From CAZEDU01 sp964511185 (lineage in GTDB: Bacteria; Myxococcota; Myxococcia; Myxococcales; Myxococcaceae), in assembly GCA_964511185.1 (NCBI GenBank), contig CAZEDU010000097.1, forward strand, positions 1 to 18,847: a DNA stretch of 18,847 nucleotides, written 5' to 3'. Positions 7,872 to 15,684 of the stretch are shown here, piece after piece. Below the pieces are notes generated by a model. That model made no database searches. It saw only the letters and a program-made list of their open reading frames with translations, and was not told where the DNA came from. Position numbers and translations under genes: made by a program. Within the stretch, counting starts at the first letter, position 1. Each line of letters starts with the position of its first letter.

Positions 7872-7900
7872 GGGGACAGTCCCCGTTGGGGACAGTCCCC
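7872..7900. repeat. Tandem pair of 13-bp palindromes GGGGACAGTCCCC
   Basis: Identical copies at 7872-7884 and 7888-7900 are separated by GTT, a 16-bp period. Each is a near-perfect inverted repeat (GGGGAC-A-GTCCCC), and the two copies can pair with each other except at the central base. They lie between the YmdB-type gene (stop 7857) and tyrS (start 7923). No T run follows, so an ordinary intrinsic terminator is unlikely. A dispersed REP-like element or a dimeric-repressor operator are the alternatives. Confidence 0.8.
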
Positions 7901-7922
7901 CAATGGTGTAGACCACCGCGGC

Positions 7923-9186
7923 ATGTCGAGCTTGTTGAAGCGCGCCACCCCTGAAGAGCAGTTCGAAGAGGTCACCCGCGGCACGGTCGATCTGCAGATC
8001 CCCGACGAGCTGAAGAAGAAGCTCCAGCGGTCCTACGAGCAGGACAAGCCGCTGCTCATCAAGGCGGGCTTCGATCCGAACCGCCCGGACCTGCACCTGG
8101 GCCACACGCTGCTGCTCACGCGCATGCGCCGCTTTCAGGACTTCGGGCACCAGGTGGTGNNNNNNNNNNATCGGCGACTTCACCGCGATGATCGGTGACC
8201 CGTCGGGCAAGAACAGCACGCGCCCCCCCCTCACGCGCGAGGAGGTGAAGGCGAACGCCGAGACGTACAAGCAGCAGGTCTTCAAGGTGCTCGACCCCGC
8301 GCGCACCGTGGTCCGCTTCAACTCCGAGTGGCTCGACGCGCTGGGCACCGAGGGGTTGATTCGCCTGGCCGCGCGCTGGTCGGTGGCGCGCATGCTCGAG
8401 CGCGACGACTTCAAGAAGCGCTTCCGCGACAACCGGCCGATCGCGATTCACGAGTTCCTCTATCCGCTCCTCCAGGGCTACGACTCGGTCGCGCTCAAGG
8501 CCGACGTCGAGCTCGGCGCGACGGATCAGCTGTTCAACCTGCTGGTGGGCCGCGGCCTGATGAAGGAGTACGGGCTCGAGCCGCAGGTGATCATGACCGG
8601 CCCGATCCTCGAAGGGCTCGACGCCAAGCGGGTCGACGGTCAGATCGTCGGCGACAAGATGTCCAAGAGCCTGGACAACTACGTCGGCGTGAACGAGTCG
8701 CCCGAGCAGATCTTCGGCAAGCTCATGTCGATCACCGACGATCTGATGTGGCGCTACTACACGCTCCTGTCGTCGCGCTCGACGAAAGAGATCGAGTCGC
8801 TCCAGGCCGCGGTGCGCGAAGGCAAGGAGCACCCCAAGAACGCCAAGGTCGCGTTCGCGGCCGAGATCGTCGACCGCTTCCACGGCGCGGGCGCGGGAAA
8901 GAAGGCGGCGGAGGAGTTCGAGCGGCGCTTCGCCAAGAAAGAGCTCGACGCTTCGTCGCTGCCGCTGGTCGAGGTGTCGCGCGGCGGCGGCGAGAACGTC
9001 GCGGTCACCTCCGTCATCGCTGAGGCGAAGCTCGCCGCGTCCAAGACGGAAGCCCGCAAGCTCATCGAGCAGGGCGGGGTCCGCGTGAACCAAGAGAAGG
9101 TCACCGACCCCAAGGCGAGCCTGGGCGCCGGGGAGTACCTGGTGCAGGTCGGCAAGCTCAAGGCGGCCCGGGTTCGGGTGTCGTAA
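7923..9186 (+). CDS. tyrS: Tyrosyl-tRNA synthetase, interrupted by an assembly gap
   Basis: Class I aminoacyl-tRNA synthetase charging tRNA-Tyr. The first segment (79 aa to 8159) carries the HIGH-type motif DLHLGHT (HLGH at 58-61). The second (from 8170, IGDFTAMIGDPSGKNSTRPP) continues through the Tyr-binding core, KMSKS (8656-8670, GDKMSKSLDN) and a C-terminal S4 RNA-binding domain (KTEARKLIEQGGVRVNQEKV). The ten N place the two parts in different frames. Homologues have two residues (usually FL) between HQVV and IGDF, so the real missing length is probably 6 bases and the gene is intact, about 419 aa, the expected length. The sequence resembles the TyrRS type of Haemophilus influenzae. ATG 7923 has no obvious ribosome binding site; the palindrome pair lies 22 bases upstream. 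Confidence 0.94.
8160..8169. other. Assembly gap (10 N) inside tyrS
   Basis: Ten N of placeholder length. Reading the flanks against the TyrRS family predicts six missing bases, so the apparent frame change is an artefact. Confidence 0.9.
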
Positions 9187-9234
9187 GCCCAAGGCCCACT
9201 TCGAGACACATTTCGCCCTGCGGAGCGACACCGC

Positions 9235-9252
9235 GGCCGGTCCCGTCCGGCC
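9235..9252. promoter_or_regulatory. Inverted repeat GGCCGG-N6-CCGGCC upstream of the Kelch gene
   Basis: A perfect 6-bp inverted repeat with a 6-base loop (9235-9240 and 9247-9252) lies directly before the -10-like TATACT. It could be an operator over the -35 region or the stem of a weak tyrS terminator without a T run. Confidence 0.4.
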
Positions 9253-9254
9253 CC

Positions 9255-9260
9255 TATACT
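9255..9260 (+). promoter_or_regulatory. -10-like TATACT, possible leaderless start
   Basis: TATACT ends seven bases before the GTG at 9268, which places the expected transcription start on or next to the start codon. There is no ribosome binding site in the short interval and no good -35 at the right distance. Confidence 0.45.
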
Positions 9261-9267
9261 CTCGCGT

Positions 9268-12200
9268 GTGCAGGCGTCTCTGCGCGGGTACATCGCGCTC
9301 TTCTCGATGGGTTGGCTTGCGACTGCGTGCTCCCTCGAGCAGCCCGGGCTATCGCCTCAGCTCTCCGCGGCGTTGACCGACCCCGCCTTGGGCTGGAGCG
9401 CGTCGCGCGCGCCGACGAGCCCCCTGCCCTTCCTGGTCCGCCACGACCCGAGTCAACCGGTCATCACGCTCGAACGGCGCGACACGAAGGAGCGAATCAC
9501 CTTCCGTCCGCTGCGCGCGGCCGTCCCGCTGGGTCCGGCGCGCATGCACGAGAACAGAATCGTCTACGCGAGCGACTCCGCCGCGGCGGTCTTCACGCTC
9601 AAGCCTTCCGGCATCAAGGAAGACATTCTCCTCACGCGCGCGTTCGGCGACGCGCTTCGGTTCGAGTGGAAGCTGGAGCTGAGCGACGGGCTCCGGGCGA
9701 GCCTCACCCCGAGCGGCGACGTGCGAATCGACGACGCGCAAGGCCGGGAGCGCTTTCGACTGCCCGCGCCCGTGGTGCGGCAAGCCACGGGGGAGGAGGC
9801 GCGCGGCACCGCCCACTTCGCGCTCGAAGGGTCGACGCTTCGGCTCGACACGCGCGGGCTCGCCGCGCTCGCCTACCCCATCTCGATCGACCCGACCGTG
9901 GTGGTGACGCTCGACGCCGAGCTCGAGCTCGGCGGCAACTTCGAAGGCGGCGTCGAGCCAGGCAACCACCAGCTCACCCGGGCGCTGATGCAAGGCGGCG
10001 TCGGCGCGTGGACGACCGAAGCGAACACCTTCTCCAACGGGCGTGAGCTGCACGCGGCCGCCGCGTACAACGGCCGCCTCTACGTGCTCGGCGGCTGGAA
10101 CGGCACGGCCCACTACAACGACGTGCAGGTCGCCGATCTGAACCCCACCACCGGGGCGGTGGGCGCCTTCAGCTCTGCGGGCACCGGCTTCACCACCGGG
10201 CGCCGCGAGCTGGGCGCGGCCATCTACAACGGCTTCCTCTACGTCGTCGCGGGCTGCACCGGCGGCACCCTCGGCAACTGCGCCGGCTTCCTGCAAAGCG
10301 ACGTGCAGTACGCGCGCATCAACGCGAACGGAACGCTCGGCGCGTGGTCCGCCACCACCGCGCTGCCCAGCGGGCGCGCGGGGTTGGGCGTCGTGGCGTA
10401 CAACGGCTACCTCTACGCGGTCGGCGGAGATCCAGCCGCCGCGCTGCTCAACGAGGTCCGCTACGCCCGCATTCGCGCGGACGGCAGCTTGGGCGCGTGG
10501 AGCGCGACCACCGCGCTGCCCAAGGGCCTTCATCGCATCAGCCTCGCGGCCTACGACGGCCAGCTCTTCGTGATGGGCGGCTTCAGCGACGACGGCACGT
10601 CCTACCAAGGCGGCGTGTTCCGCGCGGTGGTCCGCCCGGACGGGACGGTCGGCGCGTGGACTTCGGCGACCGGCCTGTTCACCACGCGCGAGGCGGCGGG
10701 CGGCTTCGCGTCCAACGGCTACCTGTACATGCTGGGGGGCGCGGCCGGGGCGACCCATCGGCAAGACGCGGTCGCCTCGCGCGTTCGCGGCAACAACTCG
10801 GTCGGCGGCTTCATGACGTGGGGCGCGCTGCCCCGGCGCGCCTACGGCTGCGCGGCGGTGCCTCACCGAGGGCGCGTGTACCTGGTGGGCGGCGCCGACG
10901 GCGCCACGCGCTTCAACACCGTGCTGCGGGCGCCGCTCGGGCGGCAAGGAGACGTCGAAGCCTGGACCGCGCAGCCCAACTTCGCGATCGGCCGCCAAAC
11001 GCACTCGATGGTCGGGCTCAACGGGTCGGTCTACGTCATCGGCGGGCAGGAGGCGTCCGGCGCCTGGCTCGTCCAGGTGCAGCGCGGCGCGATCGACACC
11101 CAAGGCAATGTCTCGTCCTGGGCCAACGACACGTCGCTGCCGGCCGAGCGCGGCATGCACGCGAGCGTCACCTGGAACAACAACATCTACGTCCTCGGCG
11201 GCCGCGGAAACTCCGGCAACCTGGCCGACGTCCTGTACAGCGAGGTGAGCCCCGCTCCCGCGGACAACGGCGCGCTCGGCGCCTTCACCGCCGCGGGGCC
11301 GCCGATGCCGCAGGCGCGCAACAAGCTGGGAGCCGCCGTCGTCGGCAACTACCTGTTCGTGGTGGGAGGAAACGACGGCACCATCCGGCGCAACGACGTG
11401 CTGCGCGCGCAGCTCGCCGCGGACGGCACGTACGCGGCGTGGACCAACCTCGGAGCCTTCGACACGAACGGGCGGCAGAACCACCAGGTCGTCACCTGGG
11501 CCAACCGCCTCTACGTGATCGCCGGCAGCGACGGCACGAACCTCGACACCATCCGCCTCGCCACCGTCAACCCGAACACCGGCGCGCTGGGCGCGTGGAC
11601 GACGAACCCCACCGTCCTCCCCGCCGCGATCGACGACTTCGCCGCCGCGGTCGCCGGAGGAAACCTCTACGTGATGGGCGGCTGGTCCGGGGTGCACCGG
11701 TCGCAGGTCTACCGCGCGCCCTTCAACGCCGACGGCACGATCGGCGCGTTCACCACCGTGTTCAGCCTCTCGAGCGCGCGCTCCGTCTTCGCCGCGACGT
11801 CGCACAACGGCTTCCTCTTCTGGTCGGGTGGGTGCACGGTGGGGAACCCCTGCACTGCCTTCAGCGCGCAGCTCGAGTCGACGCGCGTCGTCGCGCCGCG
11901 CGGCGACATGGACGACCTGACCACCAACGCCGCGTGGAACCTGCCGAGCGGGCGCGAAGGAAACGCGGTGGTCGCCGCGAATGGCTACCTGTACTCGTTC
12001 GGCGGCTGCGTCTCGGGCAACTGCCAACAGGCCTCGCCCGCGAACGGCGCGATCAGCCAGGTCCTCGCCGCGGCCATCGCCGAGGACGGCGCGCTCGGCG
12101 CTTGGGCGGCCCAGGCCAACGCGCTGCCAACCCCGCGCGGCCGTGGCGCGGCGGCGCTTCACCGCAGCTGGGTCTACTACTCCGGCGGATGGAACGGCTT

Positions 12201-15200
12201 CACGCCCGCGACCGGCGGCGCGCCGCAGAGCAGCGTGCACCGCGCCGCGCTCGATCCGGCGACGGGAGCGGTGGGCGCATGGACCGCCCAGACCTCGCTT
12301 CCCGCCGCGCGGTACAACCATCAAGCGCTGGTTTGGGATGGCTACCTCTACGTGATCGGCGGCTGCAGCGCAGGCGCCCCGGGCTCTTGCACCAACCGGC
12401 CGACCGATATCCGCAAAGCGCCCATCGACCCCGCCACCGGCGCGCTCGGCGCCTGGACGCTCGCCGGCAACCTCCCGTCGGGGCGCACTTACCCCGGCGC
12501 CGCGGTGAACCGTGGACGCCTCTACGTGCTGGGTGGCAGCACCGCCGCGGGCGTCAACACGTCCGAGGTGCTTCACGCGCCGATCGATCCGGCGACCCAC
12601 GACGTCGGGGCTTGGACGACCGCCACCCCGCTGGTCCGCGCCCGCACCGACCTCCAGGCGTTCGCCGCGAACGGCTACCTCTACGCGGTCGGCGGCTACA
12701 ACGATCCGGACGAGATTGAATCCCTCGACGTGGCGCCGATCTTCGCCGACGGCGCGCTGGGCGCCTGGTCGCGGACAGGCCGCTTCCCTTCGGGGCAGGA
12801 GCGCAACACGTTCGGCGCCGCGCTTCACGGCGGTTGGCTCTTCACGGTGGGCGGCAACGACGGCACGGTGAGCAACCGCGTCCACCGCGCCCCGCTCTTG
12901 TCCCAGATGATGCGCGGCGAGTACTCGCGGCTGTTCGACCTGGGCGGGCAGACGACCCTCAACAGCGTCACGCTCGGCGGCTCCAGCCACCCCGGGAAGG
13001 TGCGGCTGCGCTACGCCACCGCGCCGAGCTCGGCGGTCTTCGGCAGCGTCATCGACAAGGGCGAGGTGCCGCTCGGCCAGCCGATCGCGCTCGGCGACAC
13101 CGGCCAGCGCTACGTCTGGCTCTCCTTGACGCTCGACGACCTGACGTCGGCCGTCGCCGAGAGCTACGCCGTCGCCCAGCGGGACGTCACCGACATCACC
13201 CTCGACTACGGCGCGACACCCACGCAGCTGCGCTTCACGACGCCCCCGCGCACCACCCCCGCGGGCGCCTGCTCGCAGGCGATCACGGTCGAGACGGCCG
13301 ACGCCTCCAACAACACCGCGCCCGTGCTGTCGACCACGCAGGTCAACTTCGCGAGCTCGTCGGCGCAGGGGACCTTCCACAGCGACCCGGCGTGCAACAG
13401 CGCGGTCACCTTCGTGACCTTGTCGGTCGGACAAGCGACCGCGACGGTGTACCTGCGCGACACCACCGCCGGCGCGCCTCAGCTCACCGCGAGCGCGGCG
13501 GGGCTCACCCAAGCGCAGCAGACACAAACCATCACCCCCGCCGCGGCGACCCAGCTCCTGGTGCAAGGCTTCCCTTCTCCGGCCGTGGCGGGCGTCGCCG
13601 CGAACGTCATCGTGACCGCGCGCGACGCGTACGGGAACACCGCGACCGACTACACCGGCACCGTCACCTTCTCGTCGAGCGACGCGCAGGCCACGCTGCC
13701 CGCCGACCACACGTTCACCGCGCCGGACAACGGCTCGCTCGGCTTCGCGGTCACGCTGCGCACCGCCGGCACCGCGAGCATCACCGCGCAAGACCTGGGC
13801 GCCGGCTTGTCCGGCACGCAGAGCGGCATCGTCGTAGGCCCGGCGGCCGCGGCGACCGTGGCGTTGAGCGGCGTGCCGTCGCCCATCGCCGTCGGCGCGC
13901 CCGCGAGCCTGACCGCCGTGGTGCGGGACGCGTTCGGCAACACCGTCACCCAGCAGACCGGCCAGCTGTCGTTCACCTCGACCGACGCGCTCGCCGTGCT
14001 GCCGCCTTCCTCGACGCTCTCGGCGGGCGACCTGGGGCAGAAGACCTTCGTCGACGCGGTGCGCTTCTCGACCCCGGGCAGCCAGCGCATCGACGCGCTG
14101 CTCTCGTCGCAGCCTCCGGTGCANNNNNNNNNNAGCGTGGACGACAACGTCTCGCCGGTCATCCTGCGCGACGCCAACACCAAGGCCGCGGTCGGTCAGC
14201 CCTATCTATACAACGCCGTCGGCGCGGTGAACGCGGTGGGCGCGCGACCGATGACGTACGAGCGCTGCGCGGGGCCGGCCAGCTTCCTGGTCGACCCGCT
14301 CACCGGCGCGGTGCACTGGACGCCCGACACGCCCGGCTCGGTGACCGTCTGCGTGGGCGCGCGCAACGCGCTCGGCCAAGACCAGTACACCTTCGTCGTG
14401 GACGTGGTGGTGCGTTCGCCGACCGCCGTCACGGCCGTGCTGAGCGCCAGCACCACCAGCGGCCCGGCGCCGCTCGACGTGCTCTTCGACGCCAGTCAGT
14501 CCACCGCGGCCGCCGACGCGCTGCCCCTCTACTTCCGCTGGAGCTTCGGCGACGGCACCCCGGTCTCCACCCAGGCGCAGCCGCTCCACCGCTTCGTCAC
14601 CGCCGGCGGGTACCAGACGCACCTCCAGGTGTTCGACGCGTACGGGAGCTCGGCCGACGCCAGCGCCGCCATCAGCGCCTGGGGGTCGAACGGCGCGGTG
14701 CCGCCCCAAGCCCGCATCGTGGCGAGTCAGACGAGCGGCGACGGCGCGCTCACCGTCGAGCTGAGCTGCGACTGCCAGCCAGGCTCGAGCCCGCTCGCCG
14801 GCTACGCCTGGTCTTTCGGCGACGGCACGTCCGACACCGGGCCATGGGTGAGCAAGACGTTCACGCCGGGCCGCTACGTCGTGCGGCTGACGGTGATCGA
14901 CGCTGCGGGGCTGACCGCCAGCGACCAGGTGGAGATCGTGGTGACCGACCAGGGCCGGGAGCCGCCCCGCTGCCGCGCCTCGGTCGATCCGCACGCGGGC
15001 GCCGCGCCGCTCACCGCCTGGTTCCGCGCGGAGGCCTCCAGCGCCGCCGGCATCGGCGCGCTCGAGTGGCGCTTCTCCAACGGCGAGACGGCGAGCGGCC
15101 CCGCGGTGTCGCGCACGTTCCTGCTCCCGGGGCACCACGAGGGCCTCCTCACCGTGCGCGACGCGCTCGGGCTGGCGTGCCATGACACCGCGCGGCTCAT

Positions 15201-15642
15201 CGCGCTCTCGGGCGCCGCCGTCCCGCCGCTCATCTGGAGCCGCCCCACCCAGAGCGCGAGCTGCGCGGTGCCGTTCGCTTACGGCGGCGAGGGGCTGCCG
15301 GCGGTCGAAGGCACCGCGCCCTTCGAGTGGTCCGTCGCGCAGGGCCCCGAGGGGCTCACCGTCGAGCCGGCGACGGGCGAGGTGCGTTGGGTGCCGACCC
15401 GCGACCAAGCCGGCGTGCACGCGGTGGTGCTCCAGGTGCGCAATCCGGCCGGACAGGCGGAGCAGGGCTTCGATGTGGAGGTGGCCTGCGGGGACATTCG
15501 AGGGCTCCGCGTGGGCTGTGGCTGCGGCGCGGCGGACGGGGCCGCCCTGGCCTGGCTCGCCGCGGCGGTGCTGTTCCGGCTGGGACGAAACCGCCGCGTT
15601 CCCAGGGGCTTGGGCGCGGGATGCGGCCGCGCAAGCAGCTGA
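9268..15642 (+). CDS. Giant Kelch/Ig-like/PKD surface protein with MYXO-CTERM-like tail
   Basis: About 2124 aa (four unknown residues at the gap). The N-terminus MQASLRGYIALFSMGWLATAC has a basic residue, a hydrophobic stretch and a lipobox-like LATAC (Cys21). Residues ~22-210 form a beta-rich domain ending YPISIDPTV. Residues ~258-1211 contain 18 Kelch-type blades of ~50-60 aa (motifs like NGYLYVIGG ... GALGAW ... LPSGR). Then come a beta domain (~1215-1310), three bacterial Ig-like repeats (~1315-1620, with ARDAYGNTATDYTG and VRDAFGNTVTQQTG), an Ig/cadherin-like domain, PKD domains near 1719, 1811 and 1900 (WSFGDGT twice, WRFSNGE once), and a second Ig-like domain (~1981-2074). The C-terminus has GCGCG (Cys2084, 2086), a hydrophobic helix (~2089-2107) and RNRR, like MYXO-CTERM sorting tails. 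Likely anchored on the outer surface for adhesion or polymer binding; no catalytic motif seen. Confidence 0.9.
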   Translation: MQASLRGYIALFSMGWLATACSLEQPGLSPQLSAALTDPALGWSASRAPTSPLPFLVRHDPSQPVITLERRDTKERITFRPLRAAVPLGPARMHENRIVYASDSAAAVFTLKPSGIKEDILLTRAFGDALRFEWKLELSDGLRASLTPSGDVRIDDAQGRERFRLPAPVVRQATGEEARGTAHFALEGSTLRLDTRGLAALAYPISIDPTVVVTLDAELELGGNFEGGVEPGNHQLTRALMQGGVGAWTTEANTFSNGRELHAAAAYNGRLYVLGGWNGTAHYNDVQVADLNPTTGAVGAFSSAGTGFTTGRRELGAAIYNGFLYVVAGCTGGTLGNCAGFLQSDVQYARINANGTLGAWSATTALPSGRAGLGVVAYNGYLYAVGGDPAAALLNEVRYARIRADGSLGAWSATTALPKGLHRISLAAYDGQLFVMGGFSDDGTSYQGGVFRAVVRPDGTVGAWTSATGLFTTREAAGGFASNGYLYMLGGAAGATHRQDAVASRVRGNNSVGGFMTWGALPRRAYGCAAVPHRGRVYLVGGADGATRFNTVLRAPLGRQGDVEAWTAQPNFAIGRQTHSMVGLNGSVYVIGGQEASGAWLVQVQRGAIDTQGNVSSWANDTSLPAERGMHASVTWNNNIYVLGGRGNSGNLADVLYSEVSPAPADNGALGAFTAAGPPMPQARNKLGAAVVGNYLFVVGGNDGTIRRNDVLRAQLAADGTYAAWTNLGAFDTNGRQNHQVVTWANRLYVIAGSDGTNLDTIRLATVNPNTGALGAWTTNPTVLPAAIDDFAAAVAGGNLYVMGGWSGVHRSQVYRAPFNADGTIGAFTTVFSLSSARSVFAATSHNGFLFWSGGCTVGNPCTAFSAQLESTRVVAPRGDMDDLTTNAAWNLPSGREGNAVVAANGYLYSFGGCVSGNCQQASPANGAISQVLAAAIAEDGALGAWAAQANALPTPRGRGAAALHRSWVYYSGGWNGFTPATGGAPQSSVHRAALDPATGAVGAWTAQTSLPAARYNHQALVWDGYLYVIGGCSAGAPGSCTNRPTDIRKAPIDPATGALGAWTLAGNLPSGRTYPGAAVNRGRLYVLGGSTAAGVNTSEVLHAPIDPATHDVGAWTTATPLVRARTDLQAFAANGYLYAVGGYNDPDEIESLDVAPIFADGALGAWSRTGRFPSGQERNTFGAALHGGWLFTVGGNDGTVSNRVHRAPLLSQMMRGEYSRLFDLGGQTTLNSVTLGGSSHPGKVRLRYATAPSSAVFGSVIDKGEVPLGQPIALGDTGQRYVWLSLTLDDLTSAVAESYAVAQRDVTDITLDYGATPTQLRFTTPPRTTPAGACSQAITVETADASNNTAPVLSTTQVNFASSSAQGTFHSDPACNSAVTFVTLSVGQATATVYLRDTTAGAPQLTASAAGLTQAQQTQTITPAAATQLLVQGFPSPAVAGVAANVIVTARDAYGNTATDYTGTVTFSSSDAQATLPADHTFTAPDNGSLGFAVTLRTAGTASITAQDLGAGLSGTQSGIVVGPAAAATVALSGVPSPIAVGAPASLTAVVRDAFGNTVTQQTGQLSFTSTDALAVLPPSSTLSAGDLGQKTFVDAVRFSTPGSQRIDALLSSQPPVXXXXSVDDNVSPVILRDANTKAAVGQPYLYNAVGAVNAVGARPMTYERCAGPASFLVDPLTGAVHWTPDTPGSVTVCVGARNALGQDQYTFVVDVVVRSPTAVTAVLSASTTSGPAPLDVLFDASQSTAAADALPLYFRWSFGDGTPVSTQAQPLHRFVTAGGYQTHLQVFDAYGSSADASAAISAWGSNGAVPPQARIVASQTSGDGALTVELSCDCQPGSSPLAGYAWSFGDGTSDTGPWVSKTFTPGRYVVRLTVIDAAGLTASDQVEIVVTDQGREPPRCRASVDPHAGAAPLTAWFRAEASSAAGIGALEWRFSNGETASGPAVSRTFLLPGHHEGLLTVRDALGLACHDTARLIALSGAAVPPLIWSRPTQSASCAVPFAYGGEGLPAVEGTAPFEWSVAQGPEGLTVEPATGEVRWVPTRDQAGVHAVVLQVRNPAGQAEQGFDVEVACGDIRGLRVGCGCGAADGAALAWLAAAVLFRLGRNRRVPRGLGAGCGRASS
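10027..12900 (+). repeat. Array of 18 Kelch-type repeats within the surface protein
   Basis: Eighteen divergent ~150-180-bp coding units, each with a [L/V]Y[V/A][L/V/I]GG core. Eighteen would fit three six-bladed propellers. Blades 2, 12, 13 and 15 carry an extra Cys-x(4-7)-Cys loop after the GG (residues 330/338, 856/862, 914/919, 1033/1041). Confidence 0.85.
14124..14133. other. Assembly gap (10 N) inside the Kelch/PKD gene
   Basis: Ten N of placeholder length in the Ig-like region. The frame happens to continue across it, but the true missing length is unknown and may be larger, since this is repeat-rich coding DNA. Confidence 0.85.
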
Positions 15643-15684
15643 CGTAACCTCGTGCCCACCCCCAAACACGTGAAGGAAGTCCCT

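Noticed and set aside
10027..12900. CRISPR-like or tandem DNA array
   Set aside because: The periodicity is codon-level Kelch repetition with divergent DNA, without identical repeats and unique spacers.
9349..13791. Minus-strand open frame of 1480 codons
   Set aside because: Antisense shadow of the Kelch region; its repetitiveness mirrors the Kelch repeats.
12834..15185. Plus-strand open frame of 783 codons in another frame
   Set aside because: Out-of-frame reading of the PKD/Ig region; Arg/His-rich composition.
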